DNA of 64,000 nt from Glandiceps talaboti (taxonomy: Eukaryota > Hemichordata > Enteropneusta > Spengelidae): assembly GCF_964340395.1 (NCBI RefSeq), contig NC_135569.1:1521342-1585341 (forward strand), in the 5' to 3' direction. Numbering within the stretch: position 1 is the first letter of the stretch; each line of letters begins with the position of its first letter. Position numbers and translations under genes: made by a program. This document shows, piece by piece, positions 53,698 through 64,000 of the stretch. Under the pieces are notes generated by a model. That model was given only the letters and a program-made list of their open reading frames with translations, did no database searches and was not told the DNA's origin.

Positions 53698-54300
53698 CAA
53701 AACAAACAAACAAACAAACAAACAAACAAACAAACGAACGAACAAACAAACAATCAATCAATCAATCAAACAATCAAACAAACAAACAAACAAACAAAAA
53801 TAAAACAACCAAAAAAACACACATATATAACAAAAACATCCAAAAATGGACTAGGTGTATATTATATTTCCTAAATATTCGGCTTTGCCATCGATATTTA
53901 CAGAGTAAGATTATATTTCTACCGAATCAAATACACAAAACACTGGACTATATAGACATGTCCTATTGTTATCATTACATCGCCATTACAGCTAAATTAA
54001 ACAACTTGCAGTGATATATATATACCTTTAAATAACATCCCCAATTTGCATATAATCAAACATCTGATATGGCAAGCTTAGCTCGTTAGTGACCCTGGAG
54101 GTCACAAGGTCACATCAGCTCATGTGAATAATAAGCGGCTTTTGATATTGATAACGTTTTGCCGTGCTTGCTGAAGAAATCCAATCGGAAAGTCGTCGCA
54201 TTTTCAAATTATTGTTCTGACGTTATTAAATGTCGATTTATATAATCATCAATTCTACTTCTCTCTTGTCAGTATTTTGATAAATTGACAAATAAGATCG
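51809..54300. other. non-coding stretch
   Basis: Overlapping 69- and 75-codon frames at about 53403-53634 lie in a C-rich patch and look like composition effects. Confidence 0.5.
53641..53808. repeat. C-run, A-run, (CAAAA)n, (CAAA)n and (CAAT)n region
   Basis: Nine C, then about ten A, then blocks of CAAAA, CAAA, CGAA and CAAT. The overlying open frame of Lys, Thr, Asn and Gln is an artefact of composition. Confidence 0.9.
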
Positions 54301-54450
54301 TCTTGGGGATATCACTAATTTTTCACTGTTATATTGAATTTTTGACTCGATACTGGGGATATCACTAATTTTTCACTGTTATATTGAATTTTTGACTCTA
54401 TACTGGGGATATCGCAAATTTGTCACTGTCGTATTATTTTTTGTATTCTA
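54301..54450 (+). repeat. 50-bp tandem repeat, three units
   Basis: TGGGGATATCACTAATTTTT starts each unit at exact 50-bp spacing (near 54304, 54354, 54404). Units one and two are almost identical, and the third is diverged. Non-coding. Confidence 0.88.
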
Positions 54451-54750
54451 AACTGTTATAATTTCACTCATTTAGTAACACAGTGTGTTTATACACATAT
54501 ATATATGATTAGAGAGATTCCATTCTCTTTTCTCATCATATTCCCAGGGAATTGGTAATTATTTGCATGTTGCCAAAGGCAGATTTTGTATCATGGATGT
54601 TAAAGTATTTTTGACCCTGATCCAATCTGATCTGACCTTATCCACTTAATCTGTACAGTTTGACTTTCAATAATCCCACCTTACGTATACGTGCTGTTCA
54701 TACTGGTTTTTCATCACTGAATGTGACACCTCCGAAACGATGTTCCTTAA

Positions 54751-54770
54751 CCATTACGCATGCGTAATGG
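54751..54770. promoter_or_regulatory. perfect 20-bp palindrome, NRF1-like
   Basis: CCATTACGCATGCGTAATGG is its own reverse complement. The ACGCATGCGT core resembles the palindromic NRF1 site (GCGCATGCGC) with flanking substitutions. The local sequence has more CpG than its surroundings. Whether it marks a promoter is an inference; no gene was placed next to it. Confidence 0.35.
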
Positions 54771-55244
54771 ATTTAGACGACAGAGGTGCACCTGCCTACA
54801 ACTTACAATCGGATAAGGAATATTCAGATATAGTGCGAGTTAATTCCGAGGTACACATCTAAACGAATTGGGTGTATCATCTTGGTTGCTTTTAGCATTG
54901 TTACTGAGTTGTTGTCGAACCAAAGGCATTGCAAGATCTTCGATTTTCGAGTGTAAACGTAAGTACTATATTGTATACCTATAATCCAATAGTATTATCG
55001 TATAGCTAGTAATTGTATAGTTTTGCTTTAAACTGTGTGGTTGATTCTCAAACTTCTGTCATTGCATTTGCACCGAATACTTGCGCTATTCTCTTCTCAT
55101 GCCATTTACAACGACACTCTTGTAAAAGAAACGACAAATCATATAGGGATGTTGCGTATATACACTAACCGGACTGAATGTTTTTGATTATAAAAATCAG
55201 TAACCAAATCGGTATATTTTTATTAGAAACGGGCTTTCCATTTC

Positions 55245-55308
55245 AATGTATGTATGTATGTATGTATGTATGTATGTATGTATGTATGTATGTATGTATG
55301 TATGTATG
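55245..55308. repeat. (GTAT)n array
   Basis: Sixteen near-perfect units. Confidence 0.95.
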
Positions 55309-56229
55309 AATGTGCATGTTTTATTTTGTTTTGGCTTGTGTTATATACATCTATGGAAGTCATGAGTGCCATAAGGCAAATAAGCAAACACCATTATTTC
55401 ACAGTATTCTAGGTGTTCATCGTCACATCAATAATACAGTAAGTTGTAAGATTCTTCAAGATATCTTCCATAACATTGATAGCTTGTATCAGCAGAGGTC
55501 AAAGGTCGACATTATGAAGGAAACAAAGTAGAAAAACGAAGAGCTCAAAGTCATGCCTTGATTTGTATGCCTTTGGTCGTGTTTATGATATTTTTAATTT
55601 TGACAAGAAAGGTTCTTTCCCATAGGACTCACGGCTATCTTTGATGTGTATTGTAGTTTAGTCGCATGGGACTGGTCGTTAGAGATCTTGTATATATTTC
55701 AATCATTTTGGAATACCAGTTTGAATTATTTACGAACGAGCTACAAACAAGGACGTCAGTAACAAGTAGACAAGATCAAAGCTAAGATATCACAGATTCC
55801 AATGGGATGATATATAAATAAATGTAAACTAAAGTTCAATCGCCATTACTTAAAGAGCAGCTCCTGTCTGATTCACGCATGCCCGTTTCCCTTCAGGGCC
55901 CACACAGCAAAAGCTTAGCCAGTAATAGTTACTGAGCAGATATTTACATTATTGAAGAGATACCTGTTCCCACAAGTGTACTCTGACGTCATACAAATAA
56001 GTCAAACTCAACTTGGTGATCGTAACTTGTGATATATAAGAGCTTACCTAATGATCACGACGTGCTCAACGAGTACTAAATTCTGAATAAGTTTATATAT
56101 ACCTATCCATACATTCAATACATAATTAAGTCCAGCTATTGTACATGCAGATATAACTTTAGTATGCTACATTTTATCATTTGAACTATCAAGAAAGTAT
56201 TTTCTGATACAATGTACTCCTTTAAATTT

Positions 56230-56425
56230 AAGTGGCCATATGGATGAGGTATTCATTTCAGATTTTTAATTTATAAAACAATTTTATCATGGCTTTCTTC
56301 TTGAAAAATAATGTGAAACAATATTGACCAAGTCTGTGTTTGTAACTCAATAAATTGCAAAAGATTAATAAATGTGTAAAATGTATGTTATTACACGTAC
56401 AATAACAAACTTTTTACACATTTTC
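56230..56425 (+). mobile_element. foldback element, partial copy 2
   Basis: Aligns with the left half and central hairpin of the element at 15186: AAGTGGCCATATGGATGA, then CTTCTTGAAAAATAATGTGAAAC, then GTTTGTAACTCAATAAATTGC. The central hairpin (56374-56419) pairs 17 of 19 positions. No matching right arm follows, so the copy is truncated or recombined. Confidence 0.6.
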
Positions 56426-57627
56426 CCTTCTAAGACCCAATGGTTAATGGGCAAATACCCATTTTACCTTCTAAAACAATGGGCATGTATCCATTTTGAT
56501 CCAATGGTTTGGAAATGTACATGTTCCCATTATATATTAAGACCCGATGGGTATGTTAAATAAAGGTTATTTTATCACAATCAGGAGATGTTACCTTCTC
56601 CAAATAAATGCATGCGCACAGCCCCCATCTCGGTTCACTGTAGGTGTCTCTTTTCGGATATAGATTGCTTCCCGCCACTTCCTGTGTAGATCCCTAGTCA
56701 CTTTATGCATTATTTGGTACCAATCAATATCGACTTGGTAGAGATGGGGGGTGCAGCTGTCACACGCATGCGACCAGGTCTTCAATTCCGAAGCATTGTC
56801 AATAACCACGTGACACCGTTAAGACCTAGCGTAAACATTCAGTCCACTGAAGAAGTCAAGCTTGGACAAGGTAATATTGCTTGTGATAAAAAGCAACCCT
56901 ATTTATATCATGAAACCAGCTAATGAATATCTTTGGATCTACACCGATGGGTACTGTTACAAATTCATGTGGGCAGAACATGAAATGTTATCACTTAATA
57001 CACAGACAAGGAAGAAATTCCTTGTCTATGCTTAATATCATACTAACATAAAATCCAACATGTAATCAAATTTGTTTTTGACATTTCCTAAGTATTTGTT
57101 ATTTATGTCACCACACAAGCAATTTTTAAAAACATACAGTGTTCCTAAGACAAATGCTCACCTTGTCCATTAAAGGTGTTTTAACATTTTGCTAGCATTC
57201 AATTCGTCGCAGTATACATGTACCGCATCTTCATGACCGTAAATGAAGACAAATTTTTGATGTGGGGATAGATAAGAGTAAATATATATTACTTAACAAA
57301 GTGTAACACTATCATGTACAGCATCAATACGTATATTATGACTTGCTAATATACGTACATGCGTGCCTATCCTTTTATTAGAGTTACTGATTCAAAATGG
57401 ATATTTTTGAAGAAAAGAAATTCTCACAACTGTTGTAAATGCATCACCTCTACTTAAACACTGATATATGTTTAGTTAACTCATTTGAGGAAACGTTTGA
57501 CGGTACTATGAACAATTACAGAAATTAAGTCACAAATAGGCAGAGATACAATATTAAACTCGGAAGAAAGACAAACAGTGACACAACACAACTGCTGACA
57601 GAAGTTACAGTGTGTACACATGTTTTC
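56426..57627. other. non-coding stretch
   Basis: ACCCAATGG and AATGGGCA/CCCATTTT words recur in both orientations at 56437-56550, suggesting a small degenerate repeat. Nothing else seen. Confidence 0.45.
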
Positions 57628-57724
57628 GTGTATGTATGTATGTATGTATGTGTGTATGTATGTATGTATGTATGTATGTATGTATGTATGTATGTATGTA
57701 TGTATGTATGTGTGTGTGTGTGTG

Positions 57725-57779
<55 letters not shown>
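57628..57779 (+). repeat. compound microsatellite (GTAT)n(GT)n(CTGT)n
   Basis: Same block order as the left half of the array at 50751. It reads as open frames by repetition only. Confidence 0.93.
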
Positions 57780-57828
57780 GTTTATGTCTATGCGTGTAAT
57801 GCAATGTTGTGGTTGGATTTCAAGTGAT

Positions 57829-57878
57829 GTATTTATTCCATTGATTTAATAGTGTATTTATTCCATTGATTTAATAGT
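57829..57878 (+). repeat. 25-bp direct duplication
   Basis: GTATTTATTCCATTGATTTA followed by ATA and GT occurs twice in direct succession. A recent slippage-size duplication. Confidence 0.85.
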
Positions 57879-58946
57879 GTCTGCTTTGTAAGGCGGGTCG
57901 TGCACAATTTTACGACATTGGTGTTCATGGCAAATATATGAGTCAGATATGTGACTTTTACGTTGTAGCATCTCGGTCATCCCATTAATGACGGAATGTT
58001 ACCCAAAGGAGTTAAATATTTTGATGCGTTTGAGTAGAGACAATATTAGCACAGCGTTCACTTTCACATTAATAGGCATGGACATTATAGTCTAGAATGT
58101 ATATCTTACATAAACATAGAGAGTACCAAATTCTATACCGTCGAGATTGCAATGATTAATCTTCAATTTTCCAATAGATTTATCTGTGGTATATAACATG
58201 TAATTAATGGCCTTTTATTTGAATAAGGAAATCATTAAGTGTGTTTTTTATATCGTATCATTTGTGTAATCTGAAACAAAGTGTATATGGCTATGTACTA
58301 GGTATGCTGTATATATGAATAATACAGCAGTGGTCAGTAAGTCTTAAGGTTTTCCGTTGAGGAATGAATCCTGAATCCTAACCATCACGGGGAAAGGAAA
58401 TCACATGTTAATGTACATTTCCACAGGTTTCATAACCTAAAATAATAATCATTCGTCACGCACGTCGAAATCTTATTCCCCTAAGATTCTATGTCGTTCC
58501 TAATCTAGATAGATCAAACTGCACTTCTGAGCTCTTATACGTGACTAGCATATATGCCAAGTGTAGATGTGACCTCGACTTGTAACGTGTGGTTAGACAC
58601 ACTCGCATGCTTTTGTTTGGGGAACTAAAATTGAAATGTAATATTTGCACAAAGACTTTATTCTCTCTTGTTTATTTGTTATTTTCCTCGGTTTGTTTTA
58701 TATAGTTATGGTCTAAGCTCCACTTGTAATTTTATGTGTATTTCAGACTATAGAATGCACTGAGTGGAACTTTTTTTTAAATCAATCACTGAATTGGGTC
58801 ACTGTTAGTGAAAACGTACCTATAAATAGAAATATAATCTGTTTCAATATATAAAAATTGAAATATTTTATTTTCACATCATTTGTAGATTTTAGTCCTA
58901 TCGAAAGAGAGAGAGAGAATCTACATATACTTGATTTTCGAAACTA
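57879..58946. other. upstream region of paralogue B
   Basis: Probably intron or promoter sequence of paralogue B. A short GA run at 58904-58917 is the only simple-sequence feature. Confidence 0.4.
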
Positions 58947-58983
58947 CTCTTTTTAAACGTCTCTTTCTCCTCTGTTCTTGTAG
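58947..58983 (+). promoter_or_regulatory. 3' splice site upstream of paralogue B
   Basis: A C/T-rich tract (CTCTTTCTCCTCTGTTCTTG) leads directly into TAG ending at 58983, 27 nt before the start codon. It is the same arrangement as in paralogue A, so both coding exons probably follow a 5' UTR intron. Confidence 0.65.
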
Positions 58984-59009
58984 GCATCCTTGCACTCTAT
59001 TCTGATGAC

Positions 59010-59840
59010 ATGAACACGACTTCGTCTGTTTGGCTATTTCTTCTGTGTCTTCTCACATTATCCTTGGCAGAAAAAACACCCTGTCCGACAAAATGTGAAT
59101 GTGATACATCAAATGGCCAAAGCGTTGTGGTCAGATGTGCCAATATTAACGAGAGTGGTCCTCAGTATGATGTACATCACAGTCAAGTGGCCGCAATTGG
59201 TAACGGAGAGGAAAGTTCTGATGAAAAACACAAGGAGACGACTGTCGCCACTCTCAATATCAGTGACCAAACTGCGCTCGTCCAATATCTCACTGAATGG
59301 AAAGGCAGTATTAATAAAACTGGTTTCGATATCGCCATAGAGGTGATGCAAGTGTCAGATTTATCAGTCAAACTACTGCTATCACTGAAGGTTTCGGACT
59401 CAAAAGTCAAAGGTCATGCTTCTGCTTTCTTTCTTGTGACGTATCATATCGGAGGTAGCGAGAACGTGAGGGCAATGGTTATTTCTGTGGAGGCGCATTT
59501 AGAACATGCAATCGACAACTCAATTCGTGCCCAACATACTTTAACTGAACTTCACGCTTCGTCACATTTTATTATTTGTTCCACGGGGTTTTTGTCAACA
59601 GTGTCGACGATACTTGGCAAAAGTAGAAAAAGCTGTACGGATATCTACACAGCTGCTACTCCGGCATTGAAGGCAAAGCCGAACGAGAGCAACGCTATAT
59701 CCATGAAGATAGAGTTTGGTACAATAGCAGGGGTCATTGTGTTAGCAGCGATTTATGTGTCATGTATGATAGCAGAGAAAGTTTTCTGCGAGAAGAAACC
59801 CATACCAAAACGAAATTGCCCGCAGGTATACTTAATTTAG
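59010..59840 (+). CDS. LRRNT-FN3 single-pass membrane protein without leucine-rich repeats (paralogue B)
   Basis: A 276-residue open frame in one exon. Residues 1-20 are a signal peptide ending SLA. C25, C29, C31 and C43 form an LRRNT-type cap (CPTKCEC...C) with no LRRs after it. A linker rich in Ser/Glu follows. Residues about 106-213 are FN3-like, including VTYHIGGSENVRAMVI, which matches YHIAGSENVKTEMI of the upstream paralogue, and a LTELHASSHFIICSTG segment in the place of its DLHPRSKFVICLTAV. A membrane helix spans about 236-255, then a basic/cysteine tail of about 20 residues ending VYLI, which could be a class II PDZ ligand (inference). N-glycosylation motifs are at N47, N83 and N102. 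A polypyrimidine tract with TAG acceptor ends 27 nt before the ATG. Overall identity to paralogue A is low, but domain order, length, exon structure and the GSENV motif agree, supporting an old tandem duplication. Function is unknown. Confidence 0.85.
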   Translation: MNTTSSVWLFLLCLLTLSLAEKTPCPTKCECDTSNGQSVVVRCANINESGPQYDVHHSQVAAIGNGEESSDEKHKETTVATLNISDQTALVQYLTEWKGSINKTGFDIAIEVMQVSDLSVKLLLSLKVSDSKVKGHASAFFLVTYHIGGSENVRAMVISVEAHLEHAIDNSIRAQHTLTELHASSHFIICSTGFLSTVSTILGKSRKSCTDIYTAATPALKAKPNESNAISMKIEFGTIAGVIVLAAIYVSCMIAEKVFCEKKPIPKRNCPQVYLI

Positions 59841-61899
59841 ATTCGTTGGCTGCATATAGTTTTTAAATGACTGTCTAGTCTGTCACTTTCTTTTTATATA
59901 TGTATTGGTCCGCCAACTTTAGATATTGGACCATACAAGGTGTATCATCACGTTTGTTACATCATATTTGAGAAATGTATGTTATAACGCTCAATATACA
60001 CCTTGAGGAATCTCGATCTATTCTATGCACATAAACGACTAGCCTCTTTATGGCATCACTTAACAGATGCCCCCCGTACTTCATTTTTTCGTTAAACTTG
60101 GGAGAATATTCTATGCAGAGATGACAGTGAATGCCAAAACATTCAGACTCTGTAGTATTTAGTACTTTTATACAATAATCATAAACGGTACATTTTTTAC
60201 AGCAGAAACACTTCAACCTATGACTATGGCGGTGGTTTCCCAGTCAATTACAGACATGCCAGCACAAACATATTCACATATTTGAGTGGACAGAATCATC
60301 CCTGGATTTCTTGTATAGATTAATCGTGTACTACACAATAGCAATTTGAAATGTCACATTTTGAGAAAAATACGAGGTCTGCCCATAGATGGAATACAAC
60401 ATGAAGAAGAACAAGAAAGATTATGGTGACCAACAAACATATGGATTATCTGAGAGAAATTTCAGACCAACCACTAATGGTGGCGATATACCACTGATTT
60501 ATAGAAACCCAAGTTCCTACGTAGTGTAGCCTAGAAACCATCTCATTACACCAATTTCCGTTTCCGGTCGAATTGATGCGTAGGAGCGTGATAGAAACCA
60601 TGCATGTCTTCATGTAGAAACTTAAAAACGTCAACAAACAAACATACCAATTGACACTCACACACTGGTAATTGTTCCTTGACACTTCCAATCAGCCGTG
60701 TCATCAAGACATACTTGTCTTGACTATTAATGTTTCAAAATTTTATGAATTATAGCCTTGATAGTCATTAATTATTGCAATTTTATCATTGTCAACGCCC
60801 AACAAATTATGGAAACCATGTAAAACACCCAACGTAAACTTAATTTGCATACTGATGGGGTAGAGTAGAGCTGAATGTATATGGGGGGGGGGGAGCGACC
60901 ATAGCTTCATGTGATATACTATAGCATATTGTCGCTATATCTTATTATAACAGTTGAGAGTTGGTTTAGTTTATTCTGTTACCAATATTTCTTAATTATT
61001 CAGTATATGATGTTAAGGTATCTTGTCAATTAATGATGAAATTCAAAGAGTTTTTGACTGTCTTTCTGACAGATTTTTATTGGAAGTAAATTAAAGCTTT
61101 TCCCCAGTCTAAAGATGATTTTATGTTGTATTAGTAATTGTCTGTACATGGTTAGATGCCTTGGTGACTGTACGTATTTGATAGACGAGGATGTCCTTTC
61201 ATGGAATGGTGCTTTCCGTTTTGCGTGAGTGTGTGAAATTGTTCAATTTCGAACGTAAAAGCCCTTTCTGTCATTGATACGTCACTATGGCAACATGCGC
61301 CAATACTTTCTATATACTCCATTCGTTACGTATACTCCACCCACATGATATATGGTAGACGTTCCATCAAAGTGACTGGGAGAATAAGAGATAGTTATTC
61401 GATTCAGTAATTTCACAGGAACGTCTTAGATGAGCACCGTAAGACTGTACAACTTTACAAATTTAATGTACTCAGACAAACATTTTACTTCATGAATGTA
61501 TGGCCGTTGGTGGCGTTATACAGTTCATTACCGTAACTGGTGCCTGGGTATGGGACCACGACCAACTAATCAGAAATGCTAATTCTACAAATGCCAGGAT
61601 GCACGCTCGAGAGTGTGATTTGCATAAATTAAACATTTTGAGGGTGGTTATACCTTTTATCCGAGGATGGAGACATTCCTGAATATTTATTTATGAAATT
61701 GATGCAAGTCGTTTTCGACCACAACTTTAGAAGAAGAAAATTGTCCCACGTTTAGGGATTTTTCGTGAAAAAATGACCCATTTTATCTGCAAATCTCTAC
61801 TCGCTTTATTGTTGGAGTACCCACTCTCATTCCTGTGAGACAACAAATATGTTGAAGTCGTAGATAATACCGTTAGCGCTTGTTATCACCGCTGTTGCT
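59841..61899. other. 3' flank of paralogue B
   Basis: No AATAAA was seen close after the stop codon. The rest is unremarkable apart from the G run at 60882. Confidence 0.45.
60882..60892. repeat. poly-G run
   Basis: Ten or eleven G in a row; no other structure seen nearby. Confidence 0.85.
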
Positions 61900-62391
61900 A
61901 GCTTCTAGTGCGCCATCAACCAGTTTTGTTAAAAATATTCGCGTCTCTTGTTTCGCTGGAGACTTACGTCGAGGGCGCACTTCAGATCTGGTATAATTTC
62001 CCACGTGACCTCACCTGAAGTCTTTCAACAGTGACCGACTGCACTACCTGTGTGAAAGTAAAATCAAAGCGACTTGACCCGCTTACAAGCCAAGCTACTA
62101 CTATACTACAGTGCGGTACATACCGGTGTACTACTCGATACGGAGGGTTATAGGGAGGCATTTAATCTGCAATCTTACATTGGATAATGCCAGCATCGCG
62201 ATGATCCAAATGCAATGAGGAAAATATCGTAAAGTATTGCCTGTCCAACGCGTCGGATGTACATAGCTTTATTTCAGCTGCTTAACACTGTTTTTTTGTG
62301 AAATGTGAGAACACATATGCAGTTTATGTGGAAAGGCTACAGACTATGACATAACCATCCCGAAAACCTGGCCGAAAGATGCCCCAGTTCG
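61900..62391 (+). other. candidate 5' exon: 5' UTR plus first 13 coding bases
   Basis: A stretch with noticeably more CpG than most of the window ends in ATGCCCCAGTTCG followed by GTAAGTTT, an excellent splice donor. The ATG at 62379 has A at -3 and an in-frame TAA at 62352, so it would be the true start, encoding MPQF plus one base of the next codon (phase 1). The left limit and promoter are guesses. A phase-compatible acceptor lies at 63544. The protein was not recognised. Confidence 0.4.
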
Positions 62392-64000
62392 GTAAGTTTC
62401 ATTTTGGTGTATTCAGCTGGCGAGATTCGTACTAGCGTGGTTCCCACAAAATACAAGTTTAAGTTTGTGGTTTGTGAGGAGAACACACCGTCATTAATGC
62501 AAACAGTCTTCGCCAGTCATTGTTTTGTTTTGTTGGTCCCATTCAACGATTTGCAATTGAGTGAGAGATATGGACCCAAATTATGCTTATCTTCACACAA
62601 TACGATTCCACGAGTAACAAAGAGTTGGGTGGTATGCACGGTGACGTTGGTGATGTACATGGCATGCAAGAATCACAAATAGGAATTTAACACATAGGTC
62701 TCCGGGATAGGTCTATGTTGCAAGTTGCTGTTAACACCGTTCGTTATTTTTATTGATTTGTGACATTTTGTCCTTAGATTTCCATTAAAAAAAATCAACG
62801 TTGCAACGTAATATCAAAATGTATATCCTATTCCAACAGGTTTCATGTTTATCGTGATAACACGGCCACGGCCGATTGTTTTTACCCGCTTTGTATACGT
62901 GTAACGTTGCGTCAGTTACGACCATTGATCGATTGGGCGGCTGGCGAAAATATAAACATGGCATCGCCTCCGCCGTGATCGTATACCGAAATAACATGCA
63001 CGTCCAAATATGAAGGGTCAGTTCATGAATGTCTCCATAGTCCTCGGCTGAACCCCCAGTGACCCTCGATCACGCTCGAGTAGCCTGTTTTCCAGCACAA
63101 TTTACGATGTAACATCAGCATACAGCTTGACAATTCCTATTGATTGTCTTGGCGCACATACATACAAGACGGTCTATTGTTATACGAATTCGCTGGTGTT
63201 CTTTTGACACGACTTTTATACACAACCGTAGGGCAGCCTTATACCGTGTAACCTCCTACTGTTCCAACAGGAGAGTTTTCCTTGTTAAAACATGAAGAGA
63301 AAAATCAAGGAACTAAACCACAATATTGGAGATAAGATCGAGTGAACTCAATTATCACCTATCATAGTTGGGCTAATTTACACCCATGTATTGTGTCATT
63401 GAATAGCTTATTTACTAGTTAACTTTGTTATGTAATAAAAAGATTAACACTACCTTCCAATTCAATTAAATTGTTAGAAATGGAAATGCCATAAATTTTA
63501 CAAAAAAAAACACATTTTCTAATAATGCATTGTCCTAATTTCAGAGTATGCAGGTGAAACAACTTGTCCCAGACACTATACTGAACACCTACCACACCCT
63601 GCTTTAAATCACTTAGAGTGCAATGCATGTAATACAGTCCATCGTCTTTGCTATTATGAAGGGTTGGGCTGGCCCAGATATCATAAGTCCAGCTATTTTC
63701 TCATTCAGGCAAATATAAGCTTACCAAAATACATCGATGAAATTTAGCTCAAATCATTGAGAAATATATTGGCAAGTGGGTCAAGCAAAGTTTAATTGGA
63801 AATGTGCTGGTATGTTGAAGGTGTACATAAATCACAGAACTCATTGATTTTCAAGACATTTCAATGGTTTTGACCCCATGATTCTTTCCCTTAGTTACCA
63901 ATGAACCTAGTTACAGCACATGGCAATTGAAATTTGTATTCAAATCAGCTCATATTTTTTTTTGTTCTGATTGATGGTGAAACATTTCCTAGCCACTTGA
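62392..64000. other. possible first intron and right edge
   Basis: If the donor at 62391 is real, this is intronic apart from the weak exon candidate at 63545. Otherwise intergenic. Confidence 0.35.
63545..63712 (+). other. candidate second exon (uncertain)
   Basis: GTCCTAATTTCAG ends at 63544. Joined in phase to the donor at 62391, the reading frame stays open for about 66 codons to a TAG at about 63746; it is Cys- and His-containing and of unknown family. No clear donor was chosen, and the right end given here is a CAG at 63707-63709 plus a few bases. An open minus-strand frame overlaps it, so coding status is doubtful. Confidence 0.18.

Larger units (their letters stand above)
54451..56229. 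other. non-coding stretch with palindrome
   Basis: Holds the 20-bp palindrome at 54751 and the GTAT array at 55245. No exon could be supported. Confidence 0.45.

Noticed and set aside
53631-54014. 127-codon Lys/Thr/Asn/Gln-rich frame
   Set aside because: Produced by CAAA/CAAAA repeats.

Overview
This is a eukaryotic, animal-type window: A+T-rich, gene-poor, with long intergenic stretches, dense microsatellites, short palindromic MITE-like elements, a tRNA-derived SINE and spliceosomal splice signals. Nothing prokaryotic is present. The compound CATA/GTAT, CAGA/CTGT and TA arrays, the SINE with an (ATT)n tail, and two one-coding-exon LRRNT/FN3-type membrane proteins suggest a marine invertebrate such as a hemichordate, cephalochordate or lophotrochozoan. 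The species cannot be fixed from the sequence alone.

Layout. 0-10 kb: large CATA and TA arrays (1-165, 211-302, 5999-6584), the first copy of a 250-bp terminal-inverted-repeat MITE (910-1161) and a palindromic MITE (7765-7894). 10-11 kb: a tRNA-Gln(UUG)-like gene on the minus strand beside a tRNA-derived SINE on the plus strand. 12-15.6 kb: two inverted microsatellite elements sharing a non-microsatellite junction, a tandem array of ~140-bp units and a long-arm foldback element. 18-22.4 kb: a second copy of the 250-bp MITE, TA/CA arrays, a further dispersed repeat, and a ~34-bp minisatellite carrying the 5' splice-site consensus. 22.4-43 kb: mostly non-coding, with short tandem duplications, TA arrays, a second copy of the palindromic MITE, a 14-bp minisatellite and trinucleotide/pentanucleotide arrays.

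43-60 kb holds the only two convincing protein genes, both on the plus strand: coding exons at 43294-44151 (285 aa) and 59010-59840 (276 aa). Both encode signal peptide, LRR N-terminal cysteine cap, one FN3-like domain, one membrane helix and a short tail, with no leucine-rich repeats. Each starts just 3' of a splice acceptor, with an out-of-frame uORF overlapping the start codon. They look like diverged tandem paralogues of an LRR-less LRR/FN3 receptor family. Between them lie two same-orientation copies of the 250-bp MITE, a nearly identical 180-bp duplication, a second ~150-bp satellite block and more microsatellites. Near the right edge (about 61.9-62.39 kb) a region with more CpG ends in an ATG followed by a consensus splice donor. 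It may be the first coding exon of a gene running out of the window.

The two membrane proteins probably act at the cell surface as adhesion or receptor molecules; their ligands are unknown. No operon-like or pathway logic links other features, which are mainly repeats.
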